Shown here: positions 9,171 to 18,127 of the stretch, in pieces
Layout: every line of letters starts with the position of its first letter
Position numbering within the stretch: the stretch's first letter is position 1
NCBI GenBank assembly: GCA_947063675.1
Contig: CAMSTM010000017.1
Coordinates: 1 to 36,556 of the forward strand
Origin: an uncultured Lachnospiraceae bacterium
Lineage (GTDB): Bacteria; Bacillota; Clostridia; Lachnospirales; Lachnospiraceae
DNA: 36,556 nucleotides
Direction: 5' to 3'
Made by a program: the position numbers and the translations under genes
Notes under the pieces: model-generated
Databases searched by the model: none
What the model was told of the DNA's origin: nothing
Seen by the model: only the letters and a program-made list of their open reading frames with translations

Positions 9171-9997
9171 TAATCGGGACACATATGTCTATTGCGGACG
9201 GGATTGCCCGGACGGCGGAAAATGTGGTGTGGATGGAGGCAAATACCATGCAGATTTTCAGCCGCAATCCCAGAGGCTCAGGCTATCGAACCTACAGTAA
9301 TGAGGAAATAAACAAATTTCAGAAAATAAGAAAGGAAAACGGCTTCGGCCCCCTTCTGGCCCATGCGCCTTACACCATGAACCTTGCCAGCCCGAAAGAG
9401 AAGGTGTATGAGTTTGCATGTATGGTGATTAAAGAGGATATCGCCAGGATGGACGCCCTTGGCATAGAGTATATTGTATTCCATCCGGGAAGCCATACAG
9501 GAATCGGGGCGCAGGAAGGAATAAAGAACATCATTGCCGGTTTGAATCAGGCGATTACAGGGCAGGAGAATATTACAGTGCTTCTGGAAACCATGTCGGG
9601 AAAGGGGACGGAAATCGGAAGGAGTTTTGAGGAGCTTAAGGCGATTTATGACGGCATGGCGCATCCCGAGAGGGTAGGCGTATGTCTGGATACCTGCCAT
9701 GTGTTTTCGGCAGGCTATGATATTGTTCATGACCTTGATGGTGTCCTTGCGGAGTTTGACCGCATTTTAGGGCTTTCTCTGCTGCGGGCGGTTCATTTAA
9801 ATGACAGCCTTACGCCCTTTGGGGCGAATAAGGACCGCCATGCAATAATCGGCGGCGGGGAAATTGGTCTGGACGCATTGCTTTCCGTGATGAAGCATCC
9901 GCTTCTTGGGGAGCTGCCTTTTTATCTGGAAACGCCTCTGGACGATGCGGGGCATAAGGAGGAAATCAGGAAGCTGAGGGAACTGGCCGGAAGCTGA
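9167..9997 (+). CDS. nfo: endonuclease IV (AP endonuclease)
   Basis: [88 protein letters not shown] overlap with the upstream gene. Confidence 0.93.
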   Translation: MIIGTHMSIADGIARTAENVVWMEANTMQIFSRNPRGSGYRTYSNEEINKFQKIRKENGFGPLLAHAPYTMNLASPKEKVYEFACMVIKEDIARMDALGIEYIVFHPGSHTGIGAQEGIKNIIAGLNQAITGQENITVLLETMSGKGTEIGRSFEELKAIYDGMAHPERVGVCLDTCHVFSAGYDIVHDLDGVLAEFDRILGLSLLRAVHLNDSLTPFGANKDRHAIIGGGEIGLDALLSVMKHPLLGELPFYLETPLDDAGHKEEIRKLRELAGS

Positions 9998-10082
9998 CGG
10001 AGACGGAAAAGCGCTGCGGCGGTTGCGGAATCTGGCCGGAAACGGAAGAAGACGCAGGTCGGCGACGATATCAGGAGGATTT

Positions 10083-11435
10083 ATGAAAAAGGATTTGACC
10101 GAAGGGAACGTGATGGGCACGATGCTGCGGTTCGCCGGGCCCATGATACTGGGGAATCTGTTACAGCAGTGCTATAACATTGCGGATACTCTGATTGTGG
10201 GACGGTATCTGGGGCCGGATGCGCTTGCGGCGGTGGGAAGCGCCTACACGCTGATGACATTTTTGACATCAATACTGATTGGACTTTGTATGGGAAGCGG
10301 AGCCGTGGTTTCATTTTATTACGGGAAAAAAGAGGAGTTGCAGATGAAAAAGAGTATGCTGGCCTCTTTTTTATTTATTTCCGCCGTGACACTTGCCCTG
10401 AACGGGCTTGTGTTTCTGACAATCCATCCCATTTTGCATCTTTTACAGGTGCCGGAGAGCATTTATGATTTGATGCATGAATATGTGTTTATGATTTTCT
10501 TCGGCATTGTGTTCGTGTTCCTCTATAATTATTTTGCCTATCTTCTGCGCGCCCTGGGCAATTCCGTAGTTCCGCTTTATTTTCTCGGGGCGGCGGCGGC
10601 GCTTAATATTGTTCTGGATGTGCTTTTCGTGATGGGATTTCAGATGGGAGCAGGGGGAGCGGCTCTTGCAACCGTGATTGCCCAGGCGGTATCAGGGCTT
10701 GGAATCGGCATTTATACCTGGCTTCGGGAACCGGCGCTGCGCCCGGGGCGGGAGCATTTTGCCATTGACAGAAAAACCTCGAAAGAAGTGATGCGCAACT
10801 CGGTTGCCGCCTGTCTCCAGCAGTCGGTGATGAATTTCGGGATTCTGATGATACAGGGACTGGTAAACAGCTTCGGCACCGTTGTGATGGCGGCCTTTGC
10901 TGCGGCGGTTAAGATTGATTCCTTTGCCTATATGCCGGCTCAGGAATTCGGCAACGCGTATTCCCTGTTTATTTCCCAGAATCACGGAGCCGGAAAGGAC
11001 GGGAGAATCCGGGAGGGGACGCTGAGGGCGGCGGCGGTTTCCGCTTCCTTCTGCTTTGTGATTTCCGCAGGGATTTTTGTGCTGGCGCCATATCTTATGC
11101 GGATTTTTGTGGACGCCGGGGAGCGGGAAATCATAAGAACCGGCGTGCAGTATCTGCGGATTGAAGGGGCTTTTTACTGCGGAATCGGGCTTTTGTTCCT
11201 TTTATACGGATTTTACCGGGGGGTGGAAAAGCCGGAAATGTCGCTGGTGCTTACCGTCATTTCCCTTGGAACGAGAGTGCTTCTCGCCTATATGCTTTCC
11301 CCTGTTTCATGGATTGGCGTTCTGGGTATCTGGTGGGCGATTCCCATCGGGTGGTTTCTGGCGGACGCTGTGGGGATTGCGTACATGAGGAGGATTGGAG
11401 GGTATCGGATTTTGGGGAAGGACAGAGCAGTGTGA
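10083..11435 (+). CDS. MATE-family efflux transporter
   Basis: MGTMLRFAGPMILGNLLQQCYNIADTLIVGRYLGPDALAAVG and about 12 TM segments; caggagg RBS before ATG 10083. Confidence 0.93.
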   Translation: MKKDLTEGNVMGTMLRFAGPMILGNLLQQCYNIADTLIVGRYLGPDALAAVGSAYTLMTFLTSILIGLCMGSGAVVSFYYGKKEELQMKKSMLASFLFISAVTLALNGLVFLTIHPILHLLQVPESIYDLMHEYVFMIFFGIVFVFLYNYFAYLLRALGNSVVPLYFLGAAAALNIVLDVLFVMGFQMGAGGAALATVIAQAVSGLGIGIYTWLREPALRPGREHFAIDRKTSKEVMRNSVAACLQQSVMNFGILMIQGLVNSFGTVVMAAFAAAVKIDSFAYMPAQEFGNAYSLFISQNHGAGKDGRIREGTLRAAAVSASFCFVISAGIFVLAPYLMRIFVDAGEREIIRTGVQYLRIEGAFYCGIGLLFLLYGFYRGVEKPEMSLVLTVISLGTRVLLAYMLSPVSWIGVLGIWWAIPIGWFLADAVGIAYMRRIGGYRILGKDRAV

Positions 11436-11445
11436 GAGTACGGTG

Positions 11446-11474
11446 TTTACTTTTACGTTTGTTTCGGGTACAAT
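11446..11474 (+). promoter_or_regulatory. predicted sigma-A promoter of the PARIS-like operon
   Basis: TTTACT (11446-11451) - 17 bp - TACAAT (11469-11474). Confidence 0.55.
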
Positions 11475-11520
11475 ATTATAATAAAAGCATTGATAAAAAA
11501 TCAGGGCGCAGGGAAAAAAC

Positions 11521-12795
11521 ATGAAGCATATTGAAATAAAAGGATTATTTAACAGATTTAATTACAGTTTTGATTTTGGCGGGCAGGAGATACAGATGCT
11601 GACCGGACCGAACGGGTTTGGAAAATCTACTATTTTAAGATGCATAAAGGCTTTTTCGGACAGCGATTTGCGGTATTTTTTTACGCTGCCCTTTAAGAGT
11701 ATCAGGATAGGGAATTCTGAAATAAAAGAAGAGGTTTTGATAGAGAAAAATGCCCAAAAGCAGCTGTTAATAAATGGAAAATATATCACAGAAAAAATCA
11801 TGCTGGAATATAAAAGTCCGTATCCCAGAAACGGCGTTGATGGAAGAATTGATTATATGGCAAAGATATGGGATGAATCCGAACAGAATACTTCCGATTT
11901 GGGGCAACTCGGTAAAAGTGATTATAAAAAGATACTTATAACAATGAAAGATATTGTTGGCGATGTTTTTTTCATAGAAGAACAGAGATTGATTCAAAGG
12001 AAGCAAAATGAAAAAAACAGTTTCTATTTTGATGCGAAAGGAGTGCTCAGAACAGAAAAAAACAGCGGGGACTGGGAGAGTATCATAGAACTCATACCGG
12101 GAAAAATTAAAGGGTATCTGGACACCGTTGCAGGAGAGTATGCCAATAAAGCGAATTCTCTGGACGCCACATACCCGCAGAGGCTTTTTGACGACAGCGA
12201 CGACAGCTTTTCGGAGGAAGAATATAAACGTCAGCGGGAGCTTATGAACGAAAAACTGGATAAGCTCAAAAAATATGAAATTTCCCAGTTCAGAAAAATG
12301 GAGGCGCAATATAAAGCAAAGTACGAGAAGGCTCTGAAAATTTATTTTGAAGATTTTAATGAAAAATATAAAACTTATGAGCAGTTGATTGAAAAGTTGG
12401 ACATGTTTACAGACATGGTCAACAAAAGAATTTACTTTGATGAAATCAGAATTGATAAGGATAAGGGCTGCGTAGTGGTCGATAAAGAGAACGAGAAGGA
12501 TGTTCTGGATTTAAATAAGCTCTCTTCCGGGGAAAAAGAGATTATCGTTTTATTTTATAAGCTGATTTTTGAAGTAAAAGAGGGTACGATGCTGCTTCTG
12601 GACGAACCGGAAATATCGCTTCATGTCGCGTGGCAGAGAATGTTTGCGGAGGATATGTATACAATAGCCAAAAAACGCGGAATAAGGATACTGGCGGCAA
12701 CGCATGCACCGATGATTATCAACGGACACAGGGATGTACAGATAGATTTGGGAGAATTATATGGGAGAGCTTGCAAAAGACTCAATCAGGCGTGA
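11521..12795 (+). CDS. AAA_15/OLD-like ABC-type ATPase, AriA-like
   Basis: Walker A GPNGFGKST, signature LSSGEKEI, Walker B TMLLLDEPEISLH, switch AATHAPMII. Confidence 0.85.
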   Translation: MKHIEIKGLFNRFNYSFDFGGQEIQMLTGPNGFGKSTILRCIKAFSDSDLRYFFTLPFKSIRIGNSEIKEEVLIEKNAQKQLLINGKYITEKIMLEYKSPYPRNGVDGRIDYMAKIWDESEQNTSDLGQLGKSDYKKILITMKDIVGDVFFIEEQRLIQRKQNEKNSFYFDAKGVLRTEKNSGDWESIIELIPGKIKGYLDTVAGEYANKANSLDATYPQRLFDDSDDSFSEEEYKRQRELMNEKLDKLKKYEISQFRKMEAQYKAKYEKALKIYFEDFNEKYKTYEQLIEKLDMFTDMVNKRIYFDEIRIDKDKGCVVVDKENEKDVLDLNKLSSGEKEIIVLFYKLIFEVKEGTMLLLDEPEISLHVAWQRMFAEDMYTIAKKRGIRILAATHAPMIINGHRDVQIDLGELYGRACKRLNQA

Positions 12796-13597
12796 ACTGG
12801 AAGATGCCGTATGTTATGATATTGATAACATGAGACTTCTTCTTGCGGAGGATTTCAGGCATACAAAAGGATTTGTCTTTCTGGAAGGGCCGGACGACGT
12901 TAAATTTTTCAGGAGACAATTATCAGATGTGGCAATAGGGATTGAGTATTATGGAACCGGCGGAAAGCACGGAATAGAAAAAGCTCTTGCAGACGAGAGC
13001 ATGAAAGATGACAGGGTAATAGGAATATGTGACAGAGATTATTCAGAGGAACAGGCGGACAGAATATTTTATTGTGACAAATGCTGTCTGGAGCTGATGG
13101 TGATAAGCGAAAACGAGGTGTGGCATAAATTTTGTGATTTATATTATAATGGAGAGGAAGATTATGCATCTGTTCTGGCAGGAATATTGCGACAGCTTGC
13201 GCCTGTCAGTATGCTAAGAAAAGAGAATGCACAGAAAAATGCGGGAATAGAGGAGGTTGATTTCCGCAAATTGAAGCTTGGAAAATATTTGGATGTACAT
13301 AATATTGACATTTGTCAGGCATTTACTGACTGCGGCTGGAAAGGGTATTATGAGCATTGTCTGCGGCTGGCAGCAAATTTGACGGATGCAGAATTATATG
13401 AGTATACAAATGGACACGATTTATGCAAAATTTTAGGGATGATATGCGAAGGCGGAAAAGGACCTTTAGGGGAGAAGAAGGTAAGAGATATTCTATATAA
13501 AAAATATGAAAGAAGAAATTTTGTGAAAACTGATTTGTATAATGACTTAAAACAATATCAGAATCAGGAAAGCCGGACGTGGAAATATGTAGACTAA
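12761..13597 (+). CDS. DUF4435 (TOPRIM-like) protein, AriB-like
   Basis: GFVFLEGPDDVKFFRR and VIGICDRDY (TOPRIM Glu and DxD motifs); 35-nt overlap with the ATPase gene. Confidence 0.8.
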   Translation: MGELAKDSIRRELEDAVCYDIDNMRLLLAEDFRHTKGFVFLEGPDDVKFFRRQLSDVAIGIEYYGTGGKHGIEKALADESMKDDRVIGICDRDYSEEQADRIFYCDKCCLELMVISENEVWHKFCDLYYNGEEDYASVLAGILRQLAPVSMLRKENAQKNAGIEEVDFRKLKLGKYLDVHNIDICQAFTDCGWKGYYEHCLRLAANLTDAELYEYTNGHDLCKILGMICEGGKGPLGEKKVRDILYKKYERRNFVKTDLYNDLKQYQNQESRTWKYVD

Positions 13598-13627
13598 GAT
13601 GAAGGCCTGGCCGATTGGGAGAAGAGA

Positions 13628-14005
13628 ATGCTTCTGAATAAAAATATTGTATTTGAAATTATTGATACGAATTTTATAGATGATGTAACTGACTGCTGTG
13701 AAGAATCTATTCTGAGGATGGACGAAGACGAGTTGGGCGATTACTTTGAAGAATATGCAGATAAAGCCTGTCTGGAGACCATTTATGACATTAATGTAGA
13801 GGATTATGATGAGGAGGAAAAGGACGGAATCCAGACAGTGGAGGGCTTGCTGGAAATCGCGGCGCTGATTAACGGATATGCAGATTGGGGAGATGAAGCG
13901 GAGTACATCGGAGATGCGGAGGTGATTCTGGGCTTTGCATTTTCTTTTCAGATTGATACACAGACGAATGAAGTCGGTTTTTTTGATATTGCCTGGGAGT
14001 ATTAG
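13628..14005 (+). CDS. highly acidic hypothetical protein
   Basis: 125-aa ORF 30 nt after the DUF4435 gene; 36 Asp/Glu versus 4 Lys/Arg counted from the translation; ggagaagag RBS-like sequence before ATG. Confidence 0.75.
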   Translation: MLLNKNIVFEIIDTNFIDDVTDCCEESILRMDEDELGDYFEEYADKACLETIYDINVEDYDEEEKDGIQTVEGLLEIAALINGYADWGDEAEYIGDAEVILGFAFSFQIDTQTNEVGFFDIAWEY

Positions 14006-14023
14006 CCTGTAACGGAGAAATCT

Positions 14024-14872
14024 ATGATAACCATAACAAAAGATAATTTTTCCATAAAACAAATCTGCGAATCGGGACAGTGCTTCCGGCTGGATAGGAT
14101 TAAAATGCCGGGGGAACAGAGCAACGTTGTAAAAATGGAGGAAGCAGAACGGTATAACCTTATTGCTTTTGGAAAATACCTGGAAATTGCGCAGGAGGGG
14201 AATCGGCTTTCCTTTGACTGCAAGCAGGAGGAATTTGACAGTCTGTGGAAAGGCTATTTTGACCTTGAGGAGGACTACGGGAGAATCATCGCCTCTATTG
14301 ACGGGGAGGATGACTATCTTTTTAAGGCGGCTTCCTATGGAAGCGGAATCCGCATTCTCAGGCAGGATTTATGGGAGATGATAGTATCTTTTATTGTTTC
14401 CCAGCAGAATAATATCAAACGGATAAGGAAATGCATTTCTCTTTTGTGCCGGAGGTATGGAGAGGAAAAGGCGGCGGCTTCGGGAAAACGCTATTATGAT
14501 TTTCCCACGGCAAAGGCTCTTGCCGGGGCGTCTTTTGAGGAGTTATATGCCTGTAATCTGGGCTACCGCAGCCGGTATATCCATGAAACCGCCGTGAGTA
14601 TTGCGGAAGGAGCCGTGGATTTGGAGGCGGTCAGGAAAATGGACTATCTGGCGGCAAAGGCGGAGCTTATGAAGCTTTGCGGTGTGGGAATCAAGGTGGC
14701 GGAATGCATCTGTCTGTTTGCCCTGCATAAGACGGAGGCGTTTCCGGTGGATACGCATATCAGTAAGGTGCTTACGGCGCAGTATCCGTCGGGATTTCCT
14801 TTCGACAGGTACAAAGGTTATGCGGGGACTTTGCAGCAGTATATCTTTTATTATGATTTGATGAACGGGTGA
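14024..14872 (+). CDS. 8-oxoguanine DNA glycosylase (OGG1-like, HhH-GPD)
   Basis: MIVSFIVSQQNNIKRIRKCI; MKLCGVGIKVAECICLFALHKTEAFPVDTHI (HhH-GPD with catalytic K and D). Confidence 0.9.
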   Translation: MITITKDNFSIKQICESGQCFRLDRIKMPGEQSNVVKMEEAERYNLIAFGKYLEIAQEGNRLSFDCKQEEFDSLWKGYFDLEEDYGRIIASIDGEDDYLFKAASYGSGIRILRQDLWEMIVSFIVSQQNNIKRIRKCISLLCRRYGEEKAAASGKRYYDFPTAKALAGASFEELYACNLGYRSRYIHETAVSIAEGAVDLEAVRKMDYLAAKAELMKLCGVGIKVAECICLFALHKTEAFPVDTHISKVLTAQYPSGFPFDRYKGYAGTLQQYIFYYDLMNG

Positions 14873-14880
14873 GGAGGAAA

Positions 14881-15126
14881 ATGAACCAACTAAAAAATGA
14901 GCCGATTCATGATAAACGAGAGTTGGAGTTTGCGGTATTTTGTATCGAAAATATAGCGCTGGCGCTTGGTGTCAGCCCGGAAAAGGTGTATATTGCGCTG
15001 TCGGAGAACAGCGATATTTTGAACGGATATATTGTTCCGTGTTATGACGCTCTGCATACTCAGGGAAAAGAGTATATTGTAGAGGATATTTTGGCGTTGA
15101 TGGAGAAAAGGGGTGTATCTGTATGA
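14881..15126 (+). CDS. DUF3791-family small protein
   Basis: ELEFAVFCIENIALALGVSPEKVYIALSENSDILNGYIVPCYDALHTQGKEYIVEDILALMEKRG; gaggagg RBS. Confidence 0.75.
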   Translation: MNQLKNEPIHDKRELEFAVFCIENIALALGVSPEKVYIALSENSDILNGYIVPCYDALHTQGKEYIVEDILALMEKRGVSV

Positions 15127-15596
15127 CGGTGTATCATGGTTCCAATATTGAAATTATGAAACCGGATATGGCGCATTCCCGTCTGAAACTGGATTTTGGA
15201 AAAGGATTTTATACAACATCTCTTTTGCCTCAGGCGGAAAAATGGGTGGAGCGTTTTCGCCGGGGCGGAGGCGAGGGGATTATAAATATTTATCAATTGG
15301 ATGAAGCTGTATGGACAGAGACGAGGATTCTTTGTTTTGACACTTATTCCGGCGAATGGTTGGATTTTATTACAGCCTGTCGTCAGGGAAAAGACACGTC
15401 AGACTATGATTTGATAATTGGCGGTGTGGCGAATGACAGGGTATTTAATACCTGTGAGTTGTATTTTAAACACTATATAGACAAGGATACAGCGATTGAC
15501 AGGTTAAAATACGAGAAACCAAACCAGCAAATCTGCCTGAAAAACCAGAAAACCATCAACCGGTATCTTCATTTTGAGAGGAGTAAACGTAGATGA
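15123..15596 (+). CDS. DUF3990-family ADP-ribosyltransferase-like protein
   Basis: MTVYHGSNIEI, DFGKGFYTTSLLPQAEKWV, LIIGGVANDRVFNTCELYF, NQQICLKNQ; ATGA overlaps with both neighbours. Confidence 0.8.
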   Translation: MTVYHGSNIEIMKPDMAHSRLKLDFGKGFYTTSLLPQAEKWVERFRRGGGEGIINIYQLDEAVWTETRILCFDTYSGEWLDFITACRQGKDTSDYDLIIGGVANDRVFNTCELYFKHYIDKDTAIDRLKYEKPNQQICLKNQKTINRYLHFERSKRR

Positions 15597-15805
15597 ATGC
15601 AGAACCTCTGATTTTGCAGATGAAATATGCAGATATTATTCAGCTTTTTGCAGAGCAGGAAAAGATTTCCCTGGATGAAGCACTGTCGTTTTTTTATCAT
15701 TCTGATACTTATCAGCTTTTGAAAGATGGTGTATCGGATATGCATTGCATGAGCGACGGCTATCTTGCGGAAGAATTGGAGCGTGAATATAAGAAGAATT
15801 TCTAA
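15593..15805 (+). CDS. second DUF3791-like small protein
   Basis: ADIIQLFAEQEKISLDEALSFFYHSDTYQLLKDGVSDMHCMSDGYLAEELEREY. Confidence 0.65.
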   Translation: MNAEPLILQMKYADIIQLFAEQEKISLDEALSFFYHSDTYQLLKDGVSDMHCMSDGYLAEELEREYKKNF

Positions 15806-15949
15806 AAGGTGTAAAATTAAGAGTGTGACGGGAAATGAATCGGCGCGCAGGCAAAAGCAAAAGAAACAGATTGTACCTGACAGGCAGTTACAGTCTGTTT
15901 CTCTGTGTTATACCGCAAATATCCTGTATGCTTTCAAATCTGCGCTGGC

Positions 15950-16585
15950 TCAGCGCCGCCTTTCATATCCCGCCGCGCTTACCGCCATGGAAATCCCGAA
16001 TAAAATCACGGCTCCGAGAAAGAGGGCGGGAACACAGCCCTGGGGAAAGCCTGCCATTTCTTCAAAACCAGGGCCGTCTTCAAAATATTTAATCAGGAAA
16101 AACATAGGGATAAACACGAAAAATCCCATTATCTGTGCGGACTGAAACCCGAACCAGTAGGTCATTGGCAGGCAGACGCCGGTCCACACCAGAGGAATGA
16201 CTACAGCGGAAAGAATGGAAAGCTTCCAGATATTCCAGTCAAAGCTTCGAAAAAAAATGCCGGGGAGGAGATTCAGCAAAATACTTCCCGCAAGGCTGAC
16301 GGACAGAGTGCAGAGAACGGAAAGATATTTGCCGGCCACCACGTGGAAGCCGTTTACAGGCATGGCAAGCTGGTATTTTTTCCAGCCGGCCCGCTCGTCA
16401 ACGGTAAAGCACATGATATGCTGCATACCGATGGTGATTGAGAGCATAACGGAAGATAGCATACCGGCATAGGGACCGGCGTTGCAGATAAGTAAAATGA
16501 TTGCCGCTCCGGCAATAAAAAGCAACTTTTTGTCGATACTTTTGTAAAAAAGGGAAATTTCCTTATAAATCAATCCTTTTATCAT
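15950..16585 (-). CDS. ABC-2 type permease
   Basis: Multi-TM protein beginning MIKGLIYKEISLFYKSIDKKLLF; overlaps the ATPase gene stop. Confidence 0.8.
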   Translation of the reverse strand: MIKGLIYKEISLFYKSIDKKLLFIAGAAIILLICNAGPYAGMLSSVMLSITIGMQHIMCFTVDERAGWKKYQLAMPVNGFHVVAGKYLSVLCTLSVSLAGSILLNLLPGIFFRSFDWNIWKLSILSAVVIPLVWTGVCLPMTYWFGFQSAQIMGFFVFIPMFFLIKYFEDGPGFEEMAGFPQGCVPALFLGAVILFGISMAVSAAGYERRR

Positions 16586-17445
16586 TTTTCGCTCCTGCCT
16601 CCTTTGATATAAAACAGCATAATTTCTTCTAAACTTGTGGAATCAACCACCACATTTTTGTATTTTTGTTTTGCTGCCTCCCGGTCATGGACAAGGCATT
16701 CCATAGAAAGCTTTTCTTCCCTGTAAATAATGTAGTCGTCGGGAGAAATGCCGGTGAATTTTTCCCTTCCGCATCTGATAATACCGTAATTGTAAATCAA
16801 ATCATCCTTGGATTCTTCAAAAATAATTTTTCCCTGATGAATGAGAATTACGTAGTCGGCGATTTTCTGGATATCCGATGTGATGTGGGAGGAAAAAAAG
16901 ATGGAGCGTTCCTCGTCCTGTATAAATTCCAGGAACAAATCAAGTATCTCATCCCGGACCACAGGGTCGAGTCCGGTGGTGGCCTCGTCAAGAATCAACA
17001 GCTTTGGCCGGTGCGCCATGGCGCAGATAATGGAAAGCTTCATTTTCATTCCCTTTGAAAGGGAGCCTATGGTTTTTGTACGGGGAAGCCGGAAGCGGTT
17101 CAGGTACTGCTCGAAAAGTGCTTTGTCCCATGATTTATAAATTCCCGACAGGATTTTTTCGAGGTCGTCGGCAGTAAAAATATCATGGAAATTGCAGCTG
17201 TCAAAGACAACTCCGATATCCTCCCTGACAGAAAAAGCCGTGTGGTCCTTTCCGAAAAGCTGTATCTGCCCGCCGTCCTTTTTCAGCTCATTCAAGATTA
17301 AGTTGATTGTGGTGCTCTTTCCGGCGCCGTTTTCTCCGATAAATCCTACAATTCTGCCTTTTGGCACCTGAAAGGACACATCTTTCAGAGAAAAATTGTC
17401 AAAGCTTTTGTATAAATTCCGTACAACAATATTATTTTCTTCCAT
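16582..17445 (-). CDS. ABC transporter ATPase (YtrB-like)
   Basis: Walker A GENGAGKST, SLSKGMKMKL, LLILDEATTGLDP. Confidence 0.92.
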   Translation of the reverse strand: MEENNIVVRNLYKSFDNFSLKDVSFQVPKGRIVGFIGENGAGKSTTINLILNELKKDGGQIQLFGKDHTAFSVREDIGVVFDSCNFHDIFTADDLEKILSGIYKSWDKALFEQYLNRFRLPRTKTIGSLSKGMKMKLSIICAMAHRPKLLILDEATTGLDPVVRDEILDLFLEFIQDEERSIFFSSHITSDIQKIADYVILIHQGKIIFEESKDDLIYNYGIIRCGREKFTGISPDDYIIYREEKLSMECLVHDREAAKQKYKNVVVDSTSLEEIMLFYIKGGRSEK

Positions 17446-17530
17446 ATATTAAACCTCCGATACAATCTTGCCGCAGCGCCGACACATCCGGTATGCGGCA
17501 GCCATCTGTGCGGGTCTTGCGTCCGCCGGC

Positions 17531-17902
17531 TCATTCTTCATAAAACATTTTAAGAATCCCGGCCAGTTTTTCATAGCCAATCCCGTGTGCCCTGCCGATT
17601 TCCGCCGCCTTCTGCAAAAGCTCCTCCGCTGTCCGCAGCTGTTCTTCCCTGATAAATTCCATGTTTTGTGAGGCAACAAAGCTGCCTTTTCCCGATACGG
17701 TTTCGATAAAGCCGTCCCGGGTCAAATCCTCGTAGGCCCGCTGAACGGTAATGACGCTGATATGCAGGTCTTTTGCCAGCGCCCGCATGGAAGGCAGGGC
17801 TTCTCCGGCGGACAGGGTTCCCTTCATAATCATGCTTTTTATCTGCAGGCATATTTGTTCATAAATCGGCTTATCGCTGCCATTACTCAGGATAATTTCC
17901 AT
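17531..17902 (-). CDS. GntR-family regulator (YtrA-like)
   Basis: PIYEQICLQIKSMIMKGTLSAGEALPSMRALAKDLHISVITVQRAYEDLTRDGFIETVSGKGSFVA. Confidence 0.92.
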   Translation of the reverse strand: MEIILSNGSDKPIYEQICLQIKSMIMKGTLSAGEALPSMRALAKDLHISVITVQRAYEDLTRDGFIETVSGKGSFVASQNMEFIREEQLRTAEELLQKAAEIGRAHGIGYEKLAGILKMFYEE

Positions 17903-17939
17903 TTATCCGCCCCCTTCTGCGTACTGTCTGTAATTATTG

Positions 17940-17986
17940 TACTTAAATGATAAGTATAGTATAGACGCATAGAAAGAATATGTCAA
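17940..17986 (-). promoter_or_regulatory. promoter with overlapping candidate GntR operator
   Basis: On the minus strand TTGACA (17986-17981) - 17 bp - TATACT (17963-17958), then inverted repeat tactta-N5-taagta (17940-17956) over the expected start site. Confidence 0.6.
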
Positions 17987-18127
17987 GAGAGAAAAGGAAA
18001 AAATTTCACAGGTGATTATACAAAACAGACACAAAATATGCAAAACAGATAAGAATTTCCGTGATAATGTCTGTTAATATTATTTTATAGAAAAGGCTTC
18101 GGCCAAAAGAATGAAGGAGGAAGTAAG

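Noticed and set aside
15765-16145. 126-aa plus-strand ORF after the DUF3791 gene
   Set aside because: Basic, low-quality sequence largely antisense to the ABC permease gene
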